Shown here: positions 55,070 to 63,356 of the stretch, piece by piece | Layout: every line of letters begins with the position of its first letter | How positions within the stretch are numbered: the first letter of the stretch is position 1 | Source of the DNA: Gillisia mitskevichiae | Lineage (GTDB): Bacteria; Bacteroidota; Bacteroidia; Flavobacteriales; Flavobacteriaceae | Assembly (NCBI RefSeq): GCF_003634585.1 | Contig: NZ_RBLG01000002.1 | Span: 1 to 64,000, forward strand | Direction of reading: 5' to 3' | Length of the DNA: 64,000 nt | Made by a program: the position numbers and the translations under genes | Notes under the pieces: generated by a model | What the model was told of the DNA's origin: nothing | The model's database searches: none | Seen by the model: only the letters and a program-made list of their open reading frames with translations

Positions 55070-57856
55070 CTACAATTTCTCTTTTAGGAAAGGAGCCGTA
55101 TAAGACTTCTTGTTCTTCGCTATCTCTTCTGGAGTTCCTTCAGCAATAAGATATCCTCCATTTTCACCTCCATCTAATCCAAGATCTATAATATGATCTG
55201 CACATTTCACGAGATCCATGTTGTGTTCTATTACAATAACGGAATGACCTTTTTCTATTAGGGCATTAAAAGATTTCAATAATTTCTGAATATCATGAAA
55301 ATGTAAACCAGTAGTAGGTTCATCAAATATGAAAAGCGCTTTATCTTTCGTGGTTCCCTTAACTAGAAATGAAGCCAATTTAATTCTTTGTGCTTCCCCA
55401 CCAGATAGGGTAGAACTACTTTGTCCTAACTGCACATATCCTAATCCAACATCTTGCAAAGGTTGAAGCTTCTTAGTGATCTTTGAAATATCATTACTGG
55501 TAAAAAAATCAATAGCCTCATTAATGGTCATTTTAAGAATATCATCAATATTTTTTTCGGCGAATTGAACTTCTAGTACTTCCTTTTTAAAGCGTTTACC
55601 TTTACAAGTTTCACATTCTAAATGAACATCGGCCATGAATTGCATTTCTATGGTAACTTCTCCTTCTCCCTTACAAGTTTCACATCTCCCTCCATCTACA
55701 TTAAAAGAAAAATGTTTCGCCTTAAAACCCCTAATTACAGATAATTTCTGATTAGCAAATAAATTCCTAATATCATCGTAAGCCTTGATATAAGTAACAG
55801 GATTGGACCTTGATGATCTTCCAATAGGATTTTGATCTACAAACTCAATAGATTTCGTGTTTTTGTATTCACCTTCTATATCTGTAAATTGTCCAGCTTT
55901 TTCGCCATATCCACCTATGCTTTTTTGTAATGCAGGATAAAGTATCTTTTTTACCAAGGTGCTTTTACCACTTCCTGAAACTCCAGTAATAGCGGTAAAG
56001 ACGCCTAGAGGAAATGTAACATCTATATTTTTTAAGTTATTTTCTCTAGCACCAATAATTCTTACAAATTGCTTAGAAGTCCTTCTTTTCTTAGGAACTT
56101 CTATCCGCATAGTATCATTTAAGTATTGCGAGGTTAAAGAATTGGCTTTTAAAATATCATTAAATGAGCCTGTTGCTACAACTTCGCCACCATGAGTTCC
56201 AGCTTCTGGCCCTATATCTATAATTTCATCTGCTTCTCGCATAATATCTTCATCATGCTCCACAACAATTACGGTATTCCCCAGGTCTCTAAGGTTTTTA
56301 AGTACTTCAATCAATTTCTTTGTATCTCTTGGATGTAAGCCAATGGACGGCTCATCTAAGATGTACATGGATCCTACAAGACTACTTCCAAGAGAGGTAG
56401 CCAAGTTGATACGTTGAGACTCTCCTCCAGATAATGAATTGGATTTTCTATTAAGGGTTAAATAATCCAATCCAACATTAGATAGGAAATGCAAACGATT
56501 ATTAATTTCAGCTAAAAGCCGTTTTGAAATTTGGGTATCAGTTTCATTAAGTTGTAGTGCACTAAAAAATTCACGAACCTTATCTATTGGTTTTTCCACA
56601 AGGTCTGTAATGGTAGCTCCCCCAACTTTAACGTAATTTACCTCTTGTCTTAATCTTTTTCCTTTACAAACAGTACATCTAGTTTTGCCTCTGTATCTAG
56701 ATAACATTACTCTATTCTGAATTTTATAAGCTTTAGATTCTAGAAAAGCGAAGAAAGCATCTAGTCCTTCAAAATGAGAATTCCCACTCCAGATAAGATC
56801 TTTTTGATCTTGAGTTAATTCGAAATAAGGCTTATGTATTGGAAAATTGAATTTATGAGAATTGTTTACCAATTGATCTCTATACCAACTCATACTTTCA
56901 CCTCTCCAAGGAAATATCGCATTTTCATATACAGATAGCGCGGTGTTGGGAATAACCAGATCTTCATCTATTCCTATTACATCCCCATAACCTTCACATT
57001 TGGGACATGCACCATATGGATTATTAAAGCTGAAAAGATGGACATTTGGTTCTAAAAAGGTAATTCCATCCAGTTCAAATTTATTACTGAAATGTCTTAA
57101 TTTGTTATCGGATAAGCTCTGTAAGAAGATCTCACCTTTGCCTTCAAAAAAAGCTGCCTGAGTAGCATCGGCTAACCTATTCAGAAAATCTTCGTCATCT
57201 TTTGTTACAATTCTGTCTACTACTAATGAAACTTTCTCTGGAACTAGATCTTCTAAAGGTGTTTCATCTATCCTAACAACATCTTCCTTAACTTTTATTC
57301 TGCTATAACCTTGTTGAAGAAGAACATTTAATTTCTCCTTTAGAACTCGACCATTTTCTAAATGAATAGGGGAGAGAAGTAGCATTTTTTCGCCTTCAGG
57401 AAATGACTTTACATAGTTTATAACATCTGTTACTGTATCTTTTTTGACTTCATCTCCAGATACTGGGGAATAGGTTTTTCCAATTCTTGCAAATAAGAGT
57501 TTTAAATAATCATAGATCTCTGTAGAAGTTCCAACAGTAGAGCGAGGATTTGTAGAATTCACTTTTTGCTCTATAGCGATCGCAGGAGCAATTCCTTTAA
57601 TATAATCTACTTTGGGCTTATTCAATCTTCCAAGGAATTGTCTAGCATAAGAAGATAAACTTTCTACATACCGGCGTTGCCCTTCAGCATACAGTGTATC
57701 AAACGCGAGACTTGATTTTCCAGAACCAGAAAGCCCGGTAATTACTACCAACTTATTTCTTGGAATTATAACATCAATATTCTTTAAATTATGGAGTTTA
57801 GCTCCTTTAATTATTATGTTTTCTTTGGGGTTAACCTTTGAAATATCTACTGCCAT
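55070..57856 (-). CDS. uvrA: Excinuclease ABC subunit A
   Basis: This 928-residue ABC ATPase dimer recognises DNA damage in nucleotide excision repair and loads UvrB. Two ABC modules are present: Walker [15 protein letters not shown] near residue 42 and [14 protein letters not shown] near 634, with signature motifs [14 protein letters not shown] and [15 protein letters not shown]. Three Zn modules are visible as CPKCEGYG near 285, CTVCKGKRL near 395 and [18 protein letters not shown] near 730-750. The family opening [17 protein letters not shown] is complete. The gene is monocistronic. Confidence 0.97.
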   Translation of the reverse strand: MAVDISKVNPKENIIIKGAKLHNLKNIDVIIPRNKLVVITGLSGSGKSSLAFDTLYAEGQRRYVESLSSYARQFLGRLNKPKVDYIKGIAPAIAIEQKVNSTNPRSTVGTSTEIYDYLKLLFARIGKTYSPVSGDEVKKDTVTDVINYVKSFPEGEKMLLLSPIHLENGRVLKEKLNVLLQQGYSRIKVKEDVVRIDETPLEDLVPEKVSLVVDRIVTKDDEDFLNRLADATQAAFFEGKGEIFLQSLSDNKLRHFSNKFELDGITFLEPNVHLFSFNNPYGACPKCEGYGDVIGIDEDLVIPNTALSVYENAIFPWRGESMSWYRDQLVNNSHKFNFPIHKPYFELTQDQKDLIWSGNSHFEGLDAFFAFLESKAYKIQNRVMLSRYRGKTRCTVCKGKRLRQEVNYVKVGGATITDLVEKPIDKVREFFSALQLNETDTQISKRLLAEINNRLHFLSNVGLDYLTLNRKSNSLSGGESQRINLATSLGSSLVGSMYILDEPSIGLHPRDTKKLIEVLKNLRDLGNTVIVVEHDEDIMREADEIIDIGPEAGTHGGEVVATGSFNDILKANSLTSQYLNDTMRIEVPKKRRTSKQFVRIIGARENNLKNIDVTFPLGVFTAITGVSGSGKSTLVKKILYPALQKSIGGYGEKAGQFTDIEGEYKNTKSIEFVDQNPIGRSSRSNPVTYIKAYDDIRNLFANQKLSVIRGFKAKHFSFNVDGGRCETCKGEGEVTIEMQFMADVHLECETCKGKRFKKEVLEVQFAEKNIDDILKMTINEAIDFFTSNDISKITKKLQPLQDVGLGYVQLGQSSSTLSGGEAQRIKLASFLVKGTTKDKALFIFDEPTTGLHFHDIQKLLKSFNALIEKGHSVIVIEHNMDLVKCADHIIDLGLDGGENGGYLIAEGTPEEIAKNKKSYTAPFLKEKL

Positions 57857-57880
57857 GAATTTGTCTTATCGAAATAAATG

Positions 57881-57888
57881 CAAAGGTA
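57881..57888 (-). promoter_or_regulatory. Candidate -7 element of uvrA
   Basis: The minus strand reads TACCTTTG, matching TAnnTTTG, 25 bases upstream of the ATG at 57856. No correctly spaced TTG was seen. Confidence 0.5.
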
Positions 57889-57954
57889 CTCAATAAGAAT
57901 CAGTGTAAAAAGTGAACAAAATCTATATGATTTGTTAAAAAATAAGCTTTAAGT

Positions 57955-57986
57955 TTGTTTATGTAAAATATATGTTGCTATATTTG
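57955..57986 (+). promoter_or_regulatory. Complete promoter of the sigma-factor gene
   Basis: TTG (57955-57957), 21 bases, then TATATTTG (57979-57986). Both elements match the Bacteroidota housekeeping consensus. The start codon is 111 bases downstream, leaving a leader of about 100 bases that contains CGGTATTCTTATATACCCG, a possible small hairpin at about 58057-58080. Confidence 0.7.
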
Positions 57987-58096
57987 GAGCATCAACGAAC
58001 ATTCTAAAAATCTATTGCCTATTGCATAAAGTTACTTTTTAAGTTAAAAATCTAACCGGACGGTATTCTTATATACCCGATAATAAAGTAACTATT

Positions 58097-58681
58097 ATGG
58101 ATTACATTAAGGCAACTGATGCTGCACTAGTGCAAGAATATATTCAAGGGAATGAAAATGCACTTTCCACTTTAATAAATAGACATCAACAACGCATTTA
58201 TAGTTTCATCTATTCTAAGGTTTTTGATAAAGATGTATCTGAAGATGTTTTTCAAGATACTTTTATAAAAGTCATCAATACCCTTAAAAGAGGAAAATAT
58301 AATGAAGAAGGTAAGTTTTTACCTTGGGTAATGCGTATTGCACATAATTTGGTGATAGATCACTTTAGACGAAATAAAAGAATGCCTATGTTCGAGAACA
58401 ATGGGGATTTTAATATTTTCTCTGTATTAAGTGATGGAGATCTAAATATAGAAAAGCAAATAATAAAAGATCAAATAGAGTCTGATGTTCAGGAATTAAT
58501 TAAAGAATTACCAGAAGATCAGTTGGAGGTTTTAACTATGCGTATCTATAAAGACATGAGTTTTAAGGAGATTTCTGAAAGCACTGGGGTTAGTATTAAT
58601 ACAGCTTTAGGGAGAATGCGTTATGCTTTAATAAATTTGAGAAAATTAATTGAAAAACATAACTTGATTTTAACAAATTAA
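58097..58681 (+). CDS. ECF-type RNA polymerase sigma factor
   Basis: This 194-residue protein has a sigma-70 region 2 (DVSEDVFQDTFIKVINTLKRG, FLPWVMRIAHNLVIDHFRRNKR; residues 45-98) and region 4 (LPEDQLEVLTMRIYKDMSFKEISESTG, residues 137-163) with a helix-turn-helix, and no region 1 or 3. It is therefore an extracytoplasmic-function sigma. There is no gene for a FecR- or zinc-type anti-sigma factor next to it; a 49-residue ORF follows after 60 bases. Which genes it controls is unknown. Confidence 0.93.
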   Translation: MDYIKATDAALVQEYIQGNENALSTLINRHQQRIYSFIYSKVFDKDVSEDVFQDTFIKVINTLKRGKYNEEGKFLPWVMRIAHNLVIDHFRRNKRMPMFENNGDFNIFSVLSDGDLNIEKQIIKDQIESDVQELIKELPEDQLEVLTMRIYKDMSFKEISESTGVSINTALGRMRYALINLRKLIEKHNLILTN

Positions 58682-58741
58682 TTTACAATAAGACTACTTT
58701 AAATACGTTCTTCATTTAAACTAACTAAACGTTGACCAAAA

Positions 58742-58891
58742 ATGAAGCACCTTTACACTAAAACTTCGAAAGGAGAACAATTGAACAAATTAAACCCTAA
58801 AAAGGAAACCTTGCAGTTCCTTTTAAATTATTCTAAAGCCCTGCGTATAACTAAGTATAAGCAGTTGAGCTTTGAGACAATTTTAAATTAG
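58742..58891 (+). CDS. 49-residue conserved-looking ORF downstream of the ECF sigma factor
   Basis: The ORF starts MKHLYTKTSKGEQLNKLN and has the hydrophobic/basic core KKETLQFLLNYSKALRI, ending SFETILN. It has no signal peptide or membrane helix and is basic. It is bounded by the sigma gene (60 bases upstream) and an intrinsic terminator (58896-58925), so it belongs to the same transcript. The LNPKKET segment is one I associate with small flavobacterial ORFs at this position, but that recollection needs a search. It could be a regulator of the sigma factor or an independent micro-protein. Confidence 0.72.
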   Translation: MKHLYTKTSKGEQLNKLNPKKETLQFLLNYSKALRITKYKQLSFETILN

Positions 58892-58895
58892 ATAA

Positions 58896-58925
58896 AAAAA
58901 GACCTGCTTAAGAGCGGGTCTTTTT
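58896..58925 (+). terminator. Intrinsic terminator of the sigma operon
   Basis: AAAAAGACCTGCT pairs with AGCGGGTCTTTTT (one T-G wobble) around a four-base loop, with a run of T. It lies five bases after the stop of the 49-residue ORF. Confidence 0.92.
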
Positions 58926-58969
58926 ATTTTTTATAAAAAAGTTGTAGTTCTTTTAGGAATTTTAAATTC

Positions 58970-59629
58970 TCATTTTAATTTGCTTTTATAATACTCATCA
59001 AGAACTTGCTTTCTTCCTATTGTTTTTGTGATAATATCCTTTTCTAAATTCCAGGCTCGAGCAGGAGAATATTGCCTTCCATAAAATATTATTTGCAGAT
59101 GCAATTTATTCCAATGTTCTTTTGGAAATAATCTTTTAGCATCTTTTTCGGTTTGCACCACATTTTTACCATTAGTTAAGTTCCATCTATACATTAATCT
59201 ATGTATATGTGTATCTACAGGGAACGCAGGAATCCCAAAGGCTTGAGACATTACTACACTAGCTGTTTTATGCCCAACTGCTGGTAAAGATTCTAAAGCT
59301 TCAAAACTAGCTGGAACTAGTCCATTATATTTATCAATTAAAATATGGGAAAGTCCATAAATACCCTTTGCTTTCATTGGCGATAAACCTACAGGTTTTA
59401 TGATTTCCCGAATCTCCTCTACAGATAATTTTATCATATCATAAGGATTATCTGCTCGATCAAATAATAAAGGGGTGATTTGATTCACCTTTACATCTGT
59501 AGATTGCGCAGACATTAGAACAGCGATCAATAAAGTATACGGATCTTTATGATCCAAGGGGATAGGAACTTCTGTATAAATATCATTTAACGTATCTATA
59601 ACGAACTGAACCTTTTCCTGCTTATTCAT
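58970..59629 (-). CDS. nth: Endonuclease III family DNA glycosylase without Fe-S cysteines
   Basis: This 219-residue base-excision enzyme removes oxidised pyrimidines and cleaves abasic sites. The start is taken as the ATG at 59629 (MNKQEKVQFVIDTLNDIY); an in-frame upstream start would add a hydrophobic stretch of 19 residues not found in the family. The helix-hairpin-helix is LPAVGHKTASVVM near residue 113, with the catalytic Lys120-type residue in GHKTA, and the catalytic Asp in PVDTHIHRL. Where E. coli Nth has four Cys for a [4Fe-4S] cluster, this sequence reads YGRQYSPARAWNLEKDIITK and has no cysteines. It diverges from bcp, with only 31 bases between the starts. Confidence 0.93.
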   Translation of the reverse strand: MNKQEKVQFVIDTLNDIYTEVPIPLDHKDPYTLLIAVLMSAQSTDVKVNQITPLLFDRADNPYDMIKLSVEEIREIIKPVGLSPMKAKGIYGLSHILIDKYNGLVPASFEALESLPAVGHKTASVVMSQAFGIPAFPVDTHIHRLMYRWNLTNGKNVVQTEKDAKRLFPKEHWNKLHLQIIFYGRQYSPARAWNLEKDIITKTIGRKQVLDEYYKSKLK

Positions 59630-59660
59630 AATGCTTAAATTTATGGCTAAAATAAGAATA

Positions 59661-60116
59661 ATGATAAAATTAAAAGTAGGAGACACCGCTCCAGAATTTT
59701 CAGTAAAAGATCAGGATGGAAATACTATAAGTCTGAAAGATTATAAAGGCAAAAAAGTTGTTTTGTTCTTTTATCCAAAAGCGAGTACTCCAGGTTGTAC
59801 GGCAGAAGCTTGTAATTTGAGAGATAATTGGGAACAGTTTCAGGAAAAAGGATATCAGATATTAGGTGCAAGTGCAGACAGTGAAAAAAGGCAATCTAAT
59901 TTTAAAAATAAATATGATTTACCATTTCCTTTATTGGCAGATGAGGATAAAGAAGTAATAGAAGCTTACGGAGTTTGGGGTCCGAAGAAATTTATGGGAA
60001 AAGAATATGAAGGGATAAATAGAACCACTTTTATTATTGATGAAAATGGATTGATCGAAGAAATTATTACTAAAGTAAAAACTAAAGATCATACTTCCCA
60101 GATATTACAAAGTTAA
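59661..60116 (+). CDS. bcp: Thioredoxin-dependent thiol peroxidase (BCP-type peroxiredoxin)
   Basis: This 151-residue peroxiredoxin has the catalytic pair in STPGCTAEACNLRDNW (peroxidatic Cys about residue 45, resolving Cys five residues later), the Bcp arrangement. It reduces hydroperoxides using thioredoxin. The start is the ATG at 59661 (MIKLKVGDTAPEF), because the earlier ATG would add a hydrophobic, non-conserved N-terminus. It is divergent from nth, so an oxidative stress link between the two repair functions is possible. Hairpin 60197-60228 follows. Confidence 0.94.
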   Translation: MIKLKVGDTAPEFSVKDQDGNTISLKDYKGKKVVLFFYPKASTPGCTAEACNLRDNWEQFQEKGYQILGASADSEKRQSNFKNKYDLPFPLLADEDKEVIEAYGVWGPKKFMGKEYEGINRTTFIIDENGLIEEIITKVKTKDHTSQILQS

Positions 60117-60196
60117 GTGAAGTAATAGATCTTATTTTATTAGAAACAAGAGGTCTCGATAATTATATACATAGGAGCCTGTTTAGAATATAAAAC

Positions 60197-60234
60197 CCCA
60201 AAGTCCTGATAGTTATCGGAACTTTGGGATTTTA
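60197..60234. terminator. Hairpin between the convergent bcp and DUF4258 genes
   Basis: CCCAAAGT (60197-60204) pairs with ACTTTGGG (60221-60228), continued by CC/GG with a bulge, with A/T-rich flanks on both sides (AAAA before, TTTTA after). It can work on both strands. Confidence 0.8.
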
Positions 60235-60296
60235 TATTTGAATATTCAACTAATAGAATTTTCAAACTTTAGATAGCTGAAAATCTATGTACCAGA

Positions 60297-60674
60297 TCAT
60301 TGTTTTATTTTCTGAACAGATTTAATAATCGCCTTATCACGACAATTTTCAATCTCTACTTCAAATTCCCCAGACTCTAACTCTTCAGTAATAAAATAAA
60401 CCTTACAAGATTCTTTTTTAGTGTCACTTTTACCAAAGTCTACGTTTCCACTTTTTAAGATGGTTGTAACTGCGGAAGTATCTAGACTATTATCAGAAAA
60501 ATTAATAAGTGCATTTTCAGAAAACACACGTTCTTTATTTCTAATGTTCTTAAGGGTTCTGGCATTTGGAGAGTAATCGCATGATGCTTTTTTTCCTCCC
60601 AAAAAGAACATAAGTATTCCAATTCCCATGATTAGCCCCACAGAGAAAAAACCTAGTCTTTGAATAAAATTCAT
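60297..60674 (-). CDS. DUF4258-like membrane-anchored small protein
   Basis: This 125-residue protein has an N-terminal hydrophobic segment (LGFFSVGLIMGIGILMFFLGG, residues 7-27) and a soluble region with SCKVYFITEELESGEFEVEIENC. The pattern resembles DUF4258 proteins that accompany alanine dehydrogenase in Flavobacteriaceae. It starts three bases after the ald stop and is thus the last gene of the ald transcript. The function is unknown. Confidence 0.75.
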   Translation of the reverse strand: MNFIQRLGFFSVGLIMGIGILMFFLGGKKASCDYSPNARTLKNIRNKERVFSENALINFSDNSLDTSAVTTILKSGNVDFGKSDTKKESCKVYFITEELESGEFEVEIENCRDKAIIKSVQKIKQ

Positions 60675-60677
60675 AAA

Positions 60678-61877
60678 TTAAAATATAAGTAAATTGATAT
60701 CCCGGTAAGAAAGATCAAACCAGTCTGCAATAGATTTGTTGGTTAAAATTCCGTGGTAAAAGTACAATCCATTTCGCAAACCTTTGTCATATCTCAAAGT
60801 ATTTTCAAGTCCACCTTGTTCTGCAATATGTAAAAGATAAGGGGTAAATATATTGCTTATGGAAACCGAAGCTGTCCTGGCATATCTGGATGGAATATTA
60901 GGCACACAATAATGAATAACTCCATGTTTTTTAAATATAGGCCTGTCGTGAGTAGTGATCTCACTAGTTTCCACACAACCTCCCATATCTATACTCACAT
61001 CTATAATTACAGAACCATTTTTCATGCTCTGTACCATTTCATCTGAGATCAATATCGGGGAACGATTTTTTCCCCTAACAGCACCAATTAGAACATCACA
61101 TCTTCGTAAAGCCTTTGTAAGATTCTTTGGCTGAATTGTAGAAGTGTAAAGAGTTCTGCCAATATTTGTTTGAATGTTACGTAACTTGGTAAGACTGCTA
61201 TCAAAAACTTTTACATTAGCTCCCAATCCAACAGCAGAACGTGCCGCAAATTCTCCAACGGTTCCAGCTCCTAAGATCACGACTTCTACTGGTGGAACAC
61301 CGCTTATGTTCCCGAATAACAAGCCATTTCCCTCAGTATAATTACTCATTATTTCTGAAGCAATTAAAACAGAGGCGGTCCCTGCAATTTCACTTAAAGC
61401 TCTAACTGCGGGATAAGATCCATCATCGTCTCTAATGAATTCAAATCCAAGTGCTGTAATTCTTTTGGTTGCTAATTTTTGAAAATATTCTTTGCACTGT
61501 GTTTTTAATTGCAATGCAGAAATGATAGTAGTTTGAGAATTTATCATTTCCAGTTCCTCGCTGGATGGTGGCTCTACTTTAAGTATAGTAGGGCAGGAGA
61601 ATACTTTTTTTGTGTCTTTTGTAACCTCTGCACCAGCATCGGAATAATCCTTATCACTAAATCTCGCCCATTTCCCGGCATTAGACTCTATAATAACCCT
61701 ATGGCCATGAGCAGTAATAGCTGCAACAGCATCTGGAGTTAAACATACACGTTTTTCTTGGTATGATGTTTCTTTTGGAATGCCAATAAATAGCTCTCCT
61801 TTATGCTTATATATTTCCAGAGTTTCTTCCTGCGGAATTAATTGTTCTTTGGTAAATGGAGATGGTTTATCTATCAT
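60678..61877 (-). CDS. ald: Alanine dehydrogenase (AlaDH/PNT family)
   Basis: This 399-residue NAD enzyme reversibly deaminates alanine to pyruvate and ammonia. The family start IGIPKETSYQEKRVCLTP lies at about residue 32 behind a longer N-terminus than in Bacillus Ald. The substrate lysine and histidine region is VEPPSSEEL (ahead), and the NAD-binding loop VVILGAGTVGEFAARSA near residue 204 is intact. It is downstream of a small membrane protein gene and followed by the DUF4258 gene. Confidence 0.9.
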   Translation of the reverse strand: MIDKPSPFTKEQLIPQEETLEIYKHKGELFIGIPKETSYQEKRVCLTPDAVAAITAHGHRVIIESNAGKWARFSDKDYSDAGAEVTKDTKKVFSCPTILKVEPPSSEELEMINSQTTIISALQLKTQCKEYFQKLATKRITALGFEFIRDDDGSYPAVRALSEIAGTASVLIASEIMSNYTEGNGLLFGNISGVPPVEVVILGAGTVGEFAARSAVGLGANVKVFDSSLTKLRNIQTNIGRTLYTSTIQPKNLTKALRRCDVLIGAVRGKNRSPILISDEMVQSMKNGSVIIDVSIDMGGCVETSEITTHDRPIFKKHGVIHYCVPNIPSRYARTASVSISNIFTPYLLHIAEQGGLENTLRYDKGLRNGLYFYHGILTNKSIADWFDLSYRDINLLIF

Positions 61878-61941
61878 GCCTTTAGTTGTACAAAAGATTC
61901 AAATTACAACATTTTTAGGCAAATAAAGAAGTCTTATTTAA

Positions 61942-62544
61942 TTAAAGTTTTTGATAATAATCTTCTGTAGGCTCTGGTCTAAAATTAAAACCTTGATGCC
62001 TTACATTATCTACTTCCTTTTGTTCATTAGTGGACATTTTCTTTGAAAATACAGTAACATCAGTTTCATTTAATTCACTTAGATCTATTCCGTAAATCCT
62101 ATCGAATATTTGGATACGTACTAAATATACTATAACCAGAATTCCAATGAAAAAAGGAGCAAGATAAATTAATCCATCAGTATCAAAGCTCACAGGTTTT
62201 TCTTGATAGACGTCATCATATACAGTACTTACAATTTGGTATGCATACATGGAAATAGGGATTAAAATAGCATGATACCACCAGTGCTTACAGGTGAAAA
62301 ACCATATCAACAGAAGAAATAAAGGAGTTATTTTACCAAAATAAGTCCACATTGCAACGTTTACACTTCCATAATATTTACTTTCATATATAAAAAAAGA
62401 ATTTTCCCAAACTGGACCGCTTGGGAAAATTTCATATAAATAAAAAATGTATGGTGAAAAAGCTATTAAAAAAGCTAATATACTACCCGTTAGTAGGAAT
62501 CTTGAGGAGCCTTCTATCAACTGCTTGTTTTTGAATTGGATCAT
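61942..62544 (-). CDS. Four-helix membrane protein of unknown function
   Basis: This 200-residue protein has hydrophobic segments near residues 16-38, 66-84, 90-110 and 126-144 and a charged cytoplasmic tail (ELNETDVTVFSKKMSTNEQKEVDNVRHQGFNFRPEPTEDYY). Recurrent aromatics (FSPYIFYLYEIFPSGPVWENS) follow the first helix. I recognise no family. It lies between the 48-residue ORF, whose last 62 bases it overlaps, and ald, 64 bases downstream, so it is probably co-transcribed with ald. Confidence 0.75.
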   Translation of the reverse strand: MIQFKNKQLIEGSSRFLLTGSILAFLIAFSPYIFYLYEIFPSGPVWENSFFIYESKYYGSVNVAMWTYFGKITPLFLLLIWFFTCKHWWYHAILIPISMYAYQIVSTVYDDVYQEKPVSFDTDGLIYLAPFFIGILVIVYLVRIQIFDRIYGIDLSELNETDVTVFSKKMSTNEQKEVDNVRHQGFNFRPEPTEDYYQKL

Positions 62545-62629
62545 TATTATTATCGTTTTCTGTAGTTGAAGTTACAAAAAATGTTGCACCAAAAATGGCT
62601 GCGGCGAATAAGATAGCTTTGATTTTCAT
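62483..62629 (-). CDS. 48-residue secreted micro-protein
   Basis: The ORF has an ATG at 62629 and a TAG at 62485-62483. The product begins MKIKAILFAAAIFGATFFVTS, a signal-peptide-like sequence, followed by an acidic/Asn stretch (TTENDNNND) and a basic end (VDRRLLKIPTNG). The 3' 62 bases overlap the start of the next gene in another frame, so the two are translationally linked. Small secreted ORFs with this kind of ending occur before other flavobacterial genes, as far as I recall; homologues were not checked. Confidence 0.65.
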   Translation of the reverse strand: MKIKAILFAAAIFGATFFVTSTTENDNNNDPIQKQAVDRRLLKIPTNG

Positions 62630-62908
62630 AATAATAGGTTTTTATGTTAAGTTTCGTATTGATTTCTGAAACAAACCTATGCTATTATAAAATGCTAATG
62701 TTTAACACCTTAATCGTACCTTTGCACCTTTTTTCGAGGCAAAAATAGCCTGTATTTCTGGCAATTTTACTTGTCAAAAATAAGCTAAAAATCATCATCT
62801 TTCGCTGAATTACGAATTTATTAAAATCCCACCTTTCATATGGGGTCATTTTGTGTTATTTTTCTTACACCACTGTTTGGAGGGAAATCTGACGCTTTCT
62901 AGAAATAC
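62630..62908. other. Intergenic region between tsaE and the ald operon
   Basis: These 279 bases contain TACCTTTG at 62717-62724 on the plus strand and TAGGTTTG on the minus strand (62672-62679), both matching the -7 consensus; the minus-strand one lies 43 bases before the 48-residue ORF and could be its promoter. Nothing obvious is transcribed from the plus-strand site. Confidence 0.45.
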
Positions 62909-63313
62909 TTAACAAAACTTTAACATTCTAGTCCCTTCATTAATGATCAAAACTTCCAGTTTTTGAACATCCTCATCTAATAATTTCTCTATTTTTTGAG
63001 GCCATTCAATAAATTTCCAGGTATCAAGATTTAAATAATCCTCGATTCCCATATCCAGAGCTTCCATTTCATCTTCAATTCTATAAAAATCGAAATGAAA
63101 GATCTTCCCTTGATCTGTTTGATATTCATTAACTAGTGAGAAAGTGGGGCTAGACGCCAGATCTGGCGCGCCAAGGGCTTTTACAAGTGCTTTGATAATT
63201 GTGGTTTTACCGGCACCCATATCCCCATAAAATAATAGCGTTTTACTATTAACTTCGGAAAGTAATTGCACAGCTATTCTATCAATTTCTGATAGCTCGT
63301 AGGTTAACGTCAT
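62909..63313 (-). CDS. tsaE: tRNA threonylcarbamoyladenosine biosynthesis ATPase
   Basis: This 134-residue ATPase acts with TsaB and TsaD to make t6A37 on ANN-decoding tRNAs. Walker A is FYGDMGAGKTTIIKAL near residue 29; the TsaE motifs SSPTFSLVNEY (near 58) and HFDFYRIEDEMEALDMGIEDYL follow, and the C-terminus has WPQKIEKLL. The length is normal. The gene sits between porX and the ald operon, a conserved Bacteroidota arrangement. Confidence 0.94.
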   Translation of the reverse strand: MTLTYELSEIDRIAVQLLSEVNSKTLLFYGDMGAGKTTIIKALVKALGAPDLASSPTFSLVNEYQTDQGKIFHFDFYRIEDEMEALDMGIEDYLNLDTWKFIEWPQKIEKLLDEDVQKLEVLIINEGTRMLKFC

Positions 63314-63356
63314 TCAAAATTAGATTTTAGGCTCTGTAAAGATATGTAATTTATTA

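Noticed and set aside
59630-59686. Nineteen-residue hydrophobic N-terminal extension of Nth
   Set aside because: It is incompatible with a cytosolic DNA repair enzyme and runs into the start of bcp on the other strand; the ATG at 59629 matches the normal N-terminus.
62630-62860. Minus-strand ORF of about 54 codons starting ATGACCCCATATG
   Set aside because: It has no recognisable features, is not preceded by a promoter, and overlaps the region that fits a regulatory gap.
62717-62910. Possible small RNA from a plus-strand TACCTTTG element
   Set aside because: No -33 TTG, no terminator before 62909 and no convincing fold; kept only as part of the intergenic description.
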